From Candidatus Lachnoclostridium avicola (GTDB lineage: Bacteria > Bacillota > Clostridia > Lachnospirales > Lachnospiraceae), in the NCBI GenBank assembly GCA_019114465.1, contig DXFM01000007.1:32975-96974 (forward strand): a stretch of DNA of 64,000 bases. Direction: 5' to 3'. Below the pieces are notes generated by a model. The model saw only the letters and a list, made by a program, of their open reading frames with translations, was not told the origin of the DNA and made no database searches. Position numbers and translations under genes: made by a program. This document shows positions 33,661-42,063 of this stretch, one piece after another (the first letter of the stretch is position 1; every line of letters starts with the position of its first letter).

Positions 33661-33704
33661 AGAGACCTGCGGTTCCGGAAAAATTCCGGAGCGCAGGTCT
33701 CTTT
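33661..33704. terminator. Bidirectional terminator between PTS and RpiR genes
   Basis: AGAGACCTGCG pairs perfectly with CGCAGGTCTCT around an inner TTCCGGAA/TTCCGGA stem. T-rich tails lie on both strands, and it serves the convergent operons. Confidence 0.8.
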
Positions 33705-33728
33705 GCGGCTGTCTGCCGGTACTGCCCG

Positions 33729-34484
33729 TCAGGGCGTGCCGCCTGTCCGGCCCTGGGCCGCGAGTTCGATCAGAATCTGGATCACTGTGAAAAAGCCGAT
33801 TCTGGAGTTGACGTCGGTATGACGGTATTCCCGGTTCTGATCGTTGGTGCAGATGGAGATGGTGCTGTAGGGGATCAGGGGGCTGTCCGGATCGCAGGTG
33901 ATCAGGATGGTGGTCAGATTTCTCGCCTTCGCCTTGCGGAATACGGGGAGATACCGGTCATTCCCGTGGGCGGAAAGGATGAAGAGTACCGCGTCGTCGC
34001 TGACCGTGTTGATCAGGGCGGTGAGAAGGCGGTCCCATTCCACCAGGATGGACGGATAGTCCAGGCTGTTCAGCACCATCTGCAGATATTTGGCGGGAAG
34101 GGAGCTTAAGTTTCCGCCGTAAATGTAGAGGGGCCGCTTGCTGGTGAGCAGAGCGGCGATTCTCTCCGCCGTCTGCAGGTCAATGGAGACAATATTGTCC
34201 TGAAACAGGGCGATGGAGCGGCGGATGTAGTCGTCAAATTGGAGGACTTCCCGGCCGCTCTCCTTCAACTCTCTCCGCAGCTGGTATTTGAAATCGTTGT
34301 ATCCCCCCAGACCCAGCTTCTGACAGAAGCGGACGATGGTGGCGTTGGAGGTGTACAGGACGCGGCTCAGCTCCTGCAGGCTCATGTAAGCCGCGGAGGA
34401 AGGATTCTGCTCAAAGTAATTCAGAATTTCCTGCTCCGTCTGGGTCAGATTCAGCTGCCTGGCCCGTTCAAACAGAGGAATCAT
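33729..34484 (-). CDS. RpiR/MurR family regulator (1)
   Basis: The 251-residue regulator has an N-terminal helix-turn-helix of the RpiR type (LTQTEQEILNYFEQNP, then SLQELSRVLYTSNATIVRFCQKLGL in part) and a C-terminal SIS domain (LYIYGGNLSSLPAKYL, ILSAHGNDRYLPVFRKAKA) for a phosphosugar ligand. Its start overlaps the end of the second RpiR gene by 17 bases, which implies coupled translation. It is convergent with the glycosidase-PTS operon, which it probably controls. SIS residues look intact but are shorter than in isomerases; ligand is not assigned. Confidence 0.85.
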   Translation of the reverse strand: MIPLFERARQLNLTQTEQEILNYFEQNPSSAAYMSLQELSRVLYTSNATIVRFCQKLGLGGYNDFKYQLRRELKESGREVLQFDDYIRRSIALFQDNIVSIDLQTAERIAALLTSKRPLYIYGGNLSSLPAKYLQMVLNSLDYPSILVEWDRLLTALINTVSDDAVLFILSAHGNDRYLPVFRKAKARNLTTILITCDPDSPLIPYSTISICTNDQNREYRHTDVNSRIGFFTVIQILIELAAQGRTGGTP

Positions 34485-35295
34485 GAGAACCTCCTTCCCG
34501 GGAAAGCCCCGTTTGCTCTTTATATTTCAGGTAGCACTGAATAATGGTGTGGATAATAAAGAAAATGGGAAGGCGGGAAGTATATTCTGCCCCCAGATTT
34601 TCCCGCTGATCCGTAAAAAAGCGGAAACTTACTGCGGAGAGGTCGGCGATCTCGTTGCTGGTGTAGGGCGTGATGGAAAAGACCGGGATCCCGTTCATTT
34701 GAGCCAGCTTTCCCAGGCGGATGGAGGTGTCAAAAGTGCCGGAAGTGCTGATGAGTACCACGGCGGAGTCCTTCGGCACAGTGTTCATCAGGTGGGAAAA
34801 GAGGCGGGAGGATTCGATCCGGTACACCCCCTGCCGCCCCACGGAGAAGAGGAGCTTCTCCAGGTACTCCCCCGCGGTGTCTGTGATACCTCCCGGCGCC
34901 CAGATGTAAATGGGGGCGCTGCTGTCGAAAAGCCGGAAGGTCTGGAGAAGCTGTTCCTCCTGGATCAGATTGGCCGTGGCCTGGATGTTGGAGCTCAGCA
35001 GGTCAATCATCATATCCGCGGAGCGGGGGCGTCCCTCTCCGGGAGAATGTTCTCTGCCGCCGGAGCTCTCCCGCTTTGCCGCCCGGAGGGCGTATTTGAA
35101 TTCCGCGAATCCGGAGTAGCCCAGCTTTCGGCAGAATCGGAGCACGGTGGCGGAGGAATAGGAGACCTGAGAGGAAAATTCCTGGATGCTGACATCCAGG
35201 ATTTCCTCTGTGTGTTCATAGACGTATTTCAGAATGTTCAGTTCATGTCTGCTCAGACTTTTTATCACTTCGTCGCTCAAAGGCAGGCTGATCAT
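34468..35295 (-). CDS. RpiR/MurR family regulator (2)
   Basis: The 275-residue paralogue of the neighbouring RpiR gene has its DNA-binding part around SRHELNILKYVYEHTEEI and SYSSATVLRFCRKLGYSG, a linker with SSGGREHSPGEGRPRSADM, then a SIS domain (PIYIWAPGGITDTAGEYL, VVLISTSGTFDTSIRLGKLA). The ATG at 35295 is chosen because GGGAGGG lies 6 bases upstream; an earlier in-frame start lacks one. The two tandem regulators share an overlap. Having two related regulators beside one sugar operon suggests either heteromeric control or control of a second unlinked operon. Confidence 0.83.
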   Translation of the reverse strand: MISLPLSDEVIKSLSRHELNILKYVYEHTEEILDVSIQEFSSQVSYSSATVLRFCRKLGYSGFAEFKYALRAAKRESSGGREHSPGEGRPRSADMMIDLLSSNIQATANLIQEEQLLQTFRLFDSSAPIYIWAPGGITDTAGEYLEKLLFSVGRQGVYRIESSRLFSHLMNTVPKDSAVVLISTSGTFDTSIRLGKLAQMNGIPVFSITPYTSNEIADLSAVSFRFFTDQRENLGAEYTSRLPIFFIIHTIIQCYLKYKEQTGLSREGGSHDSSV

Positions 35296-35384
35296 AAAAT
35301 CCCTCCCTGTGGAAAAGACTGTCGATGCTGTCAGTATAGCAAAAATGGGAAGGATTTTCAATTCTGCGGGAGCCTGCCCCGCTC

Positions 35385-36752
35385 TTATTTTTCCTTCCGG
35401 GCAGGCTGCATCCAGATCCGAATCTTCAGGGAAGGAAATGTGCGGATCTCTCCGGCGATGTCTTTATACCGGTAGACGGAGAGAAGCAGCCCGGAAAACA
35501 GGTAGGTGACCAGGGCCGCCCTCAGCCCGGAGGAGAAAAAAGGCAGGTAGGTCTGGGCCAGGGGAGAAAAGCCGCAGTTGGCCAGAAGGTAGTGGGCGGT
35601 CTCGATGGCAAATACGCAGCCGCAGCCCAGGCTGATCATCATTCCCAGCTGGTTGGTCAGGCGTGAGGACAGGCGGAGAGTCTTTACGACCAGGGCCAGC
35701 AGGGCCAGAATCAGGGCCCCTCCCGCCAGCAGTCCGTAGCAGGAGATGACAAAGGTGAAAATATAGTCTGCGGACATGGAGGGCAGCATCTCCTGGGCGG
35801 GCAGGCCGGCGTTTCCAGTCAGGTGGGAGGCGGAGAGCAGCTCCAGGATGCTTCTGGTGACGTAGTCGTATTCCGCCCGCCGGGTGGGGGCAAAAAGAAG
35901 ACGGAGCCGGTCCATCTGATAGGCATTCAGTCCTCCCAGGCAGACGAGAAGGAGGGGAAGGGCGATCCAGCTGGCCCAGAGAAGAAAAACAGCTTTCTTT
36001 TTCGGCACCTGGAACCAGCCTTTTAAGATCCCGGCAGTAACCATGATGAGGAATGCCAGGGAGCAGAAAAACGGCGTGTTGAGGGAGCCGAACGCCCGGA
36101 TCCCCAGAAACAGGGTGAAGATAAAAAGGGCCAGGCATTTCGCAAGTCCTGAGATTCCCCGGTTTCGGAAGCGGTACAGAAGTCCGGCAAATACAGGCAC
36201 GTACAGGTAGAAGAAAAGCTGGGTGTAGGACCGGCTTCCGTTCACCGTCGGGGCGGCCATGGCGGTGCCGATGAGGATCACAGTCAGGGCGGCCCAGAGA
36301 CTGGAGGCGTATCTGCCGATAAAGGTGTAGTCCAGAAAGTAGACGGCGGCCATGACGGCGATCCCCCCGCAGGTATAGACAAGCTGCCGGGAAAAGGACA
36401 GGGCCTGATAGCCGGACTCCGCCATGAGTCCGGTCATCCGATACTGGAGAAGCAGGCCGGCCAGGCTCAATATTCCCACAAAAATGAGAAATTTCCAGTC
36501 CAGCCTGGGGCGGTGGATCCGATCCATCTCCACGCCCACCTCCACCGGATCCCCCATTTGCCGGATGCTCTCCCTCAGGGCATCTCCTTCGTCCATTCCC
36601 TCCGCCATGAGGGCTTCTTTCTGATCGTCAATATGGGCGGCCAGTTCCTCCTCCACCAGCGGTCTGGCCTTCCGGCAGCGGATCTGGGAGGTGAGGGTAT
36701 CCAGGTATTCTCTCTCTTCCCGGGGGAGAGAAGGACGGTCACACATTTCCAT
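35385..36752 (-). CDS. FtsW/RodA/SpoVE family protein with N-terminal permease-prefix domain
   Basis: The 455-residue protein combines a soluble N-terminal domain of about 80 residues (EYLDTLTSQIRCRKARPLVEEELAAHIDDQK, the permease-prefix/DUF1700 pattern) with some ten membrane segments of the FtsW/RodA/SpoVE shape, with the NGSRSYTQLF and TFVISCYGLLAGGALILAL regions. FtsW-type proteins polymerise glycan strands. Clear catalytic acidic residues cannot be confirmed by eye. The ATG at 36752 has GGAGG 8 bases upstream and lies inside the PadR gene's end. The PadR-prefix-protein pairing is widespread in Firmicutes, but joining to an FtsW-like core is unusual. A peptidoglycan role is inferred. Confidence 0.75.
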   Translation of the reverse strand: MEMCDRPSLPREEREYLDTLTSQIRCRKARPLVEEELAAHIDDQKEALMAEGMDEGDALRESIRQMGDPVEVGVEMDRIHRPRLDWKFLIFVGILSLAGLLLQYRMTGLMAESGYQALSFSRQLVYTCGGIAVMAAVYFLDYTFIGRYASSLWAALTVILIGTAMAAPTVNGSRSYTQLFFYLYVPVFAGLLYRFRNRGISGLAKCLALFIFTLFLGIRAFGSLNTPFFCSLAFLIMVTAGILKGWFQVPKKKAVFLLWASWIALPLLLVCLGGLNAYQMDRLRLLFAPTRRAEYDYVTRSILELLSASHLTGNAGLPAQEMLPSMSADYIFTFVISCYGLLAGGALILALLALVVKTLRLSSRLTNQLGMMISLGCGCVFAIETAHYLLANCGFSPLAQTYLPFFSSGLRAALVTYLFSGLLLSVYRYKDIAGEIRTFPSLKIRIWMQPARKEK

Positions 36753-37086
36753 AGGCCATTCCTCCAAATCCCAGAACTTTCGCCACGGCTCCGGAGTACT
36801 CCTTCCACTCCGCTTCCTTCCTGCTCAGAAACTTCCGCCCCTCGCTGGTGATCCGGTAATATTTTCTCAGCTTTCCGGCGGCCTCCTCCTCGTAACAGGT
36901 CAGACATCCCTGGGAGACCAGAGAGTGGAGCAGGGGGTAGAGGGTTCCCGCCTTCAGTTCAAATACATTCTCCGACCGCTTTGCCAGGGTGTCGATCATC
37001 TCATAGCCGTACATGTCCTTTTCGGACAAAAGCTTTAAGATGAGAAGGGTGGTGCTGCCGGAGATCAGGCTTTTGTCTACAGCCAC
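36739..37086 (-). CDS. PadR family transcription regulator
   Basis: The 115-residue regulator has the winged-helix PadR signature MYGYEMIDTLAKRSENVFELKAGTLYPLLHSL (in segments MYGYEMID and AGTLYPLLHSL) and a short C-terminal dimer helix. It starts at GTG with AGGAGG 8 bases upstream. An upstream ATG is out of frame. It overlaps the FtsW-like gene by 14 bases and should repress its own operon by binding the paired palindromes in its promoter. Confidence 0.87.
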   Translation of the reverse strand: MAVDKSLISGSTTLLILKLLSEKDMYGYEMIDTLAKRSENVFELKAGTLYPLLHSLVSQGCLTCYEEEAAGKLRKYYRITSEGRKFLSRKEAEWKEYSGAVAKVLGFGGMAYGNV

Positions 37087-37101
37087 AGGTCATTCCTCCT
37101 T

Positions 37102-37161
37102 TATATATAGATTATCTATATATGATAAAAACATTATATATCGATAATCTATATAAGTCAA
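37102..37161 (-). promoter_or_regulatory. PadR promoter with two palindromic operators
   Basis: On the minus strand TTGACT (37161-37156), a 17-base spacer and TATAAT (37138-37133) form a good promoter. A palindrome TATATAGAT-T-ATCTATATA (37104-37122) lies downstream of the start point and a related one with the core ATCGATAAT overlaps the spacer and -10. The arrangement is typical of an autorepressor. Confidence 0.65.
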
Positions 37162-37193
37162 GAAAAATAAATGCCGTGAAAACACCGGCATAC

Positions 37194-37236
37194 GAAAACT
37201 TCCGCGTTCCGGCCGAAGAGCGCCGGGATGCGGAAG
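37194..37236 (-). terminator. Terminator of the histidine kinase operon
   Basis: CTTCCGC and GCGGAAG with an inner CCGGC/GCCGG stem; TTTT follows on the minus strand. Confidence 0.65.
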
Positions 37237-37263
37237 CTGGATCATTGTGATATGCGGTTGTGA

Positions 37264-38670
37264 TTACAGGTTTGTCGCCTTCGGCAGGGTGAAGATAAAT
37301 TCCGTTCCCACCCCTTCCGTGCTGATCACGTCGATGTTTTCCCCGTGGGCCTGGATGATCTCCTTCACAATGGAAAGTCCCAGGCCGGTGCCCTTTTTGT
37401 CCTTGCCCCGGGACGGGTCGGATTTGTAAAAGCGCTCCCAGATTTTCTTCTGGTTTTCCTTCGGGATGCCGATGCCGGTGTCCTTTACGGAGATGAAAAC
37501 CTTCTCGTGGCGGACGGATTCCTGGATGTAGATCACGGAATTGTCGTGGCTGAACTTAATGGCATTGTCAATCAGGTTGTATAAAACCTGCTGGATCTTT
37601 CCCAGGTCGGCGAATACCATTTCCTTCTGGGCGGAGAAAGTCAGGTCAAAGGTGATGCCTCTGGCGCTGCAGGTTCCCTCAAAGGAGGCCGCCGTGTCCT
37701 TGATCACCCGGTTGATGTCAAAATTGGAGCGGGAGAGATACCCCTGGCTGTCTAAGGAGTTCAGGGTGAGCATGCTCTGGGTCAGCTTGTTGAGTCTCTC
37801 TGTCTCGGAAATCACCCGCTTCAGGTATTTTTCCTGCATTTCCGGCGGGATGGTGCCGTCGATGATGGCTTCCAGATACCCCTTGATGGAGGTCAGAGGG
37901 GAGCGGAAGTCGTGGGAGACGTTGGCCACGAAGGTGCGCTGGTATTCCTCCATCTTGTTCAATTCTCCCGACATGTAATTCAGGGTGGCGGAGAGATAAC
38001 CCATCTCGTCCTGGGAGTCCACCTTGATCTTGTAGTCCAGATTCCCTGCGGCGTACTCGTTGGCTCCCTCCCGGATCTTTACCAGGGGGATGTACACCAC
38101 TTTGGTAAATACCAGCAGGATGATCAGGGACAGGGCGTAGAGCACTGCCGCGGTGATGTAGGTCAGGTTCAGGATGCCGGTGCGCATTTCCTGCACCTGG
38201 CTCAGGGGCATGTGGATCAGGACATAGCCGTAGGTGGTATAGTTTCCCGTGATGGGAGCGGAGACGGAGATCATGTCCTGGCGGAACATGCCGTAGTAGT
38301 TTCCCGTCATGTAGGGTTCTTTGTCCGCGGCGGGGTCAAAGCCGGGAATGGAGGTTCCCGCCTCATACTGTCCGGAAGTATCCAGAATCAGCACTCCCTG
38401 CCGGTTGACCACCCAGATGTCGGCGTTTAAAAAGGATGCGGCGGCTTCCATCTGGGGAGTTTCCTCGGCGGTATCCTCGTCCACCCCCCGGTAGCGCTCG
38501 CTGTAGTGGGAGGCGATGAGATTGGCCCCGGCGTACAGGGATCCGTACTCTCGGTCCAGGAGATAATTGTAGATGATCTCCGAGGAAAAGGTGGAGATGG
38601 TGATAAATCCCAGCAGGCCGAAGATCAGATACCCCAGAAGAAACTTGGCGTATAAGGAGTGAAACCGCAT
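37264..38670 (-). CDS. Sensor histidine kinase
   Basis: The 468-residue membrane kinase has two membrane helices framing an extracytoplasmic sensor (about residues 33-180), a HAMP domain, a dimerisation/phosphoacceptor domain with FVANVSHDFRSPLTS (His in NVSHD), and an ATPase domain with DNAIKFS, VKDTGIGIPKE and GTGLGLSIVKEI. It shares one base with the upstream response regulator and forms a mutS2-regulator-kinase transcript. The class is like PhoR/ResE but the stimulus is unknown. Confidence 0.9.
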   Translation of the reverse strand: MRFHSLYAKFLLGYLIFGLLGFITISTFSSEIIYNYLLDREYGSLYAGANLIASHYSERYRGVDEDTAEETPQMEAAASFLNADIWVVNRQGVLILDTSGQYEAGTSIPGFDPAADKEPYMTGNYYGMFRQDMISVSAPITGNYTTYGYVLIHMPLSQVQEMRTGILNLTYITAAVLYALSLIILLVFTKVVYIPLVKIREGANEYAAGNLDYKIKVDSQDEMGYLSATLNYMSGELNKMEEYQRTFVANVSHDFRSPLTSIKGYLEAIIDGTIPPEMQEKYLKRVISETERLNKLTQSMLTLNSLDSQGYLSRSNFDINRVIKDTAASFEGTCSARGITFDLTFSAQKEMVFADLGKIQQVLYNLIDNAIKFSHDNSVIYIQESVRHEKVFISVKDTGIGIPKENQKKIWERFYKSDPSRGKDKKGTGLGLSIVKEIIQAHGENIDVISTEGVGTEFIFTLPKATNL

Positions 38671-39380
38671 TATTTTTTCACCTCGAATTTATAGCCGATG
38701 CCCCACACGGTGGTCAGAGCCCAGCCGGCGTGATCCTTAATCTTTTCCCGGAGACGCTTGATGTGCACGTCCACAGTCCTGGTGTCTCCCACGTACTCAT
38801 AGCCCCAGATATGATCCAGGAGCTGTTCCCTGGTGAATACCTGGTTGGGAGAGGAGGCGAGGAAATAGAGGAGTTCCAGCTCCTTGGGGGGCATTTCCAC
38901 AGAGTGCCCCTTGTAGATCACGGAGTAATTGGTCAGGTTTACGATCAGGTCCGGATATTCCACATATTCGCCCTGCTGCTCGCTTTTGGGAACGGCAGTC
39001 TGGGCCGGCTGGTTGTACCGGCGCAGGACGGCCTTTACCCGGGCCACCAGCTCCTTGGAGTCAAAGGGCTTGATCATATAGTCGTCCGCTCCCAGCTCCA
39101 GTCCCAGCACCTTGTCGAAGATCTCGCCCTTGGCGGAGAGCATGATGATGGGCACCTGGGAGGTGGCCCGCAGCTCCCTGCAGACCTGGTAGCCGTCCAT
39201 TCCCGGAAGCATCAGGTCCAGCAGAATGATATTGGGCTTAAATTCCGGAAAAATCTTTAAGGCGGCCTCCCCGTCGGTTACGATCTTTGTCTCATAACAT
39301 TCTTTTGTCAGATATAGAGAAATCAGTTCGGCGATGTTTTCGTCATCGTCCACGATCAACACTTTTTGTTTCTCGGCCAT
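38670..39380 (-). CDS. OmpR/PhoB family response regulator
   Basis: The 236-residue regulator has a receiver domain with acidic DDDEN, the phospho-acceptor Asp in ILLDLMLPG, Thr/Ser switch in IMLSAKG and the conserved Lys in MIKPFD. A winged-helix DNA-binding domain follows (MPPKELELLYFLASSPNQVFTREQLLD, GDTRTVDVHIKRLREK, in parts). AAGGAGG is 7 bases before the ATG. It is 24 bases downstream of mutS2 and its stop overlaps the kinase start. Confidence 0.92.
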   Translation of the reverse strand: MAEKQKVLIVDDDENIAELISLYLTKECYETKIVTDGEAALKIFPEFKPNIILLDLMLPGMDGYQVCRELRATSQVPIIMLSAKGEIFDKVLGLELGADDYMIKPFDSKELVARVKAVLRRYNQPAQTAVPKSEQQGEYVEYPDLIVNLTNYSVIYKGHSVEMPPKELELLYFLASSPNQVFTREQLLDHIWGYEYVGDTRTVDVHIKRLREKIKDHAGWALTTVWGIGYKFEVKK

Positions 39381-39403
39381 ACATATCCTCCTTGCAGTGC
39401 TGT

Positions 39404-41779
39404 CTACTTAAATGTCACTATGGTCACGCCGGAATCGCCTTCTCCAAACTCTCCCAGGCGGAAATCTTTTACATATTTCAGTTTCTTCAAATGCTTGTGG
39501 ACTCCGGCCTTTAAGGCGCCGGTTCCCCGTCCGTGAACTACCCGCACCTGATTCAGATGGGAGAGGTAGGCGTCGTCCAGGTATTTGTCCAGCACGGGAA
39601 TGGCCTCGTCCACGGTCATTCCGATCAGGTTGATCTCCGGGGAGATGGAGCTGGACTTGGACATTTTGATCTTTCCGCTTCCTGTCTTGCTCAAGGTGGG
39701 TCCGGTGACCACCGGCTCATCCAAAAGCTCCACATCCTTCACGTTTACCAGGGAGCGGAGAATGCCCATCTGCACGTAAAAATCTCCCTTGGCGTTGGGC
39801 AGAGTGCTCACGGTACCGTTTAAGTTCATGGTGAGGACGCGGACGCCGTCGCCGATCTTTAAGCTCTTGGGGGAGACAGCCTTTTTCGGCTTTTTCGCCC
39901 CCGCGCCGATGGCGAGGTCCTTATCCACGCCCTGGAGCTTTTCCCGGAGCTTTGTCCGCTCCGCTTCCAGCTGCTTGGTCAGGCCGGCGGAGTCCCCCAG
40001 CTTGTTGATATTGCGGATGGTGCGGTCGGCGGTCTCCTTCGCGTCCCGGAGAATCCGCTGGGCTTCTTCTTTGGCGTTCTGGATCACCGCGTCGGTGCGC
40101 TCGTCCAGCCGCTCTGTCTTCTGCTGAAGCCGCTTCCTCAGGCCGTCGATCTCTTTTTTGTACTCCTCGATCTCCGCCCGCTCCTTCTCGATGGTCACCC
40201 GGTTTTCCTCCAGGTGGGCCAGCAGGTCCTCGAAGGTCTCGTCCTTTGCCTCCAGATGAGTCCTGGCATCGTCGATAATGTAGTCGGGCAGGCCCAGCTT
40301 TTTGGATATGGCAAAGGCGTTGCTCTTGCCGGGAATACCGATGAGGAGACGGTAGGTGGGCCGCAGGGTCTCCACGTCGAACTCGCAGCAGGCGTTCTCC
40401 ACCCCGGGGGTGGTGAGGGCAAATACCTTCAGCTCGCTGTAGTGGGTGGTGGCCATGGTGCGGCATTTCATATTGTGAAGGAAGGAAAGGATGGCGATGG
40501 CCAGGGCCGCGCCTTCCGTGGGGTCTGTACCCGCCCCCAGCTCGTCAAAGAGGCAGAGGGAATTGGAATCCGCCTGTTCCAGGATCTTCACAATATTGGT
40601 CATGTGGGAGGAGAAGGTACTCAGGCTCTGCTCAATGCTCTGCTCGTCCCCGATGTCCGCGAACACATCCTCAAACACGGACAGCTCGGAGCCGTCGAAG
40701 GCGGGGATGTGAAGGCCTGCCTGTCCCATGAGGGTGAAAAGGCCCACCGTCTTTAGGGAAACGGTTTTTCCGCCGGTGTTGGGGCCGGTGACGATGAGCA
40801 GGTCAAATTCTTTTCCCAGATGGATATTGATGGGAACCACCTTCTCCGGATCCAGGAGGGGATGGCGGCCGTCCTTGATATTGATGTAATGGTTCCGGTT
40901 GAACACCGGGGCGCTGCACTTGTAGTGTCTGGACAGGGCCGCCTTCGCGAATACAAAATCCAGGTGGGTGAGGATGTCCAGGTCCGACCGCAGCTCCTCC
41001 TGATAGGGGGCCAGCTGATTGCTCAAATCTGCCAGGACGGCCTCAATCTCCTTCTGCTCCTGGATCTCCAGAGTGCGCAGGTCGTTGTTTAACCGGATGA
41101 TGGCCATGGGTTCGATGAACAGGGTGGAGCCGGTGGAGGACTGGTCGTGGACCATGCCGGCCACCTGATTTTTGTACTCCGCCTTCACCGGCAGGCAGTA
41201 GCGCCCGTCCCTCATGGTGATCACCGCCTCCTGAAGGTAGGAGCGGCTGCTGTTTAAAATAGAATTCAACTGGGTGTGGATCCGGTCCTGGGTGGTTTTC
41301 ATGGACCGGCGCACATGGCGCAGGCCGGGGCTGGCGTCATCGCTCACCTCATCCTCGGAGAGGATGCAGCGCTTGATCTCGTTGTTTACGGGAGTCAGGG
41401 GTTCCAGGGAGCGGAACAGCTCTTCCAGGGAGTCGTTGGGAAATTCCGAGTCTTCGTGGCGGCCGTAGGCCTTGACTCTGGCGGCGGCGGTCATCAGGGA
41501 GCTGGCGGCCAGAAGTTCGGTGATGCTCAGGGAGCTTCCAATGTCCAGACGCTTTAAGGAGTCCCGGATGTCCCGGATTCCGCCGAAGGAGACGCTGCCC
41601 TTCTGGCGGATTCTGGTGACGGCGTCGGTGGTCTCCGCCTGATTCTTCACGATCTCGTCGTAGTCGGCGGATGGGGTCAGCTCCCGGCAGAGGGCCTTGG
41701 CCGGCTCGGAAGCGGCGTATTCCGCCAGTTTCTCTATAATTTTATCGTATTCCAGTGTTCGCAATGCTTTTTGATTCAT
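39404..41779 (-). CDS. mutS2: Endonuclease MutS2
   Basis: The 791-residue protein has a MutS core without the mismatch-recognition domains: a Walker A GPNTGGKTVSLKTVGL, DELGAGTDPTEGAALA Walker B, and a coiled-coil part (ENRVTIEKERAEIEEYKKEI region). The C-terminal Smr domain holds EINLIGMTVDEAIPVLDKYLDDA and VRVVHGRGTGALKAGVHKHL. MutS2 suppresses recombination and, in B. subtilis, rescues collided ribosomes. It is followed closely by a two-component system, a common operon in this group. A small GC hairpin lies in its leader. Confidence 0.94.
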   Translation of the reverse strand: MNQKALRTLEYDKIIEKLAEYAASEPAKALCRELTPSADYDEIVKNQAETTDAVTRIRQKGSVSFGGIRDIRDSLKRLDIGSSLSITELLAASSLMTAAARVKAYGRHEDSEFPNDSLEELFRSLEPLTPVNNEIKRCILSEDEVSDDASPGLRHVRRSMKTTQDRIHTQLNSILNSSRSYLQEAVITMRDGRYCLPVKAEYKNQVAGMVHDQSSTGSTLFIEPMAIIRLNNDLRTLEIQEQKEIEAVLADLSNQLAPYQEELRSDLDILTHLDFVFAKAALSRHYKCSAPVFNRNHYINIKDGRHPLLDPEKVVPINIHLGKEFDLLIVTGPNTGGKTVSLKTVGLFTLMGQAGLHIPAFDGSELSVFEDVFADIGDEQSIEQSLSTFSSHMTNIVKILEQADSNSLCLFDELGAGTDPTEGAALAIAILSFLHNMKCRTMATTHYSELKVFALTTPGVENACCEFDVETLRPTYRLLIGIPGKSNAFAISKKLGLPDYIIDDARTHLEAKDETFEDLLAHLEENRVTIEKERAEIEEYKKEIDGLRKRLQQKTERLDERTDAVIQNAKEEAQRILRDAKETADRTIRNINKLGDSAGLTKQLEAERTKLREKLQGVDKDLAIGAGAKKPKKAVSPKSLKIGDGVRVLTMNLNGTVSTLPNAKGDFYVQMGILRSLVNVKDVELLDEPVVTGPTLSKTGSGKIKMSKSSSISPEINLIGMTVDEAIPVLDKYLDDAYLSHLNQVRVVHGRGTGALKAGVHKHLKKLKYVKDFRLGEFGEGDSGVTIVTFK

Positions 41780-41979
41780 ATTCTTTCACCTGTTATTACA
41801 AATAGATGGTGCCCGGCTTCCGGGCATTACACCTAGAGTATAACAAAAATCAGTTGGAATTCCTAGAGGGTACGGCGGCAATTTTCTTACGTTTCCATGA
41901 ATGAAAAACAGGCCGGCGCCGGCCGGAATCCAGGGCTCGGGACGGCCGAAATCCGGGGTCCGGCCGGTGAAATCCCGGC

Positions 41980-42008
41980 TTGCATAAATCGGGGAAGAAC
42001 CGTATAAT
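41980..42008 (+). promoter_or_regulatory. Promoter of the HtrA-like gene
   Basis: TTGCAT (41980-41985), a 17-base spacer and TATAAT (42003-42008). Confidence 0.6.
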
Positions 42009-42063
42009 AGGAATATAATTTTGACAGATCATTTCCACAGAACAGTTTTTGGGGAGGTGCATG

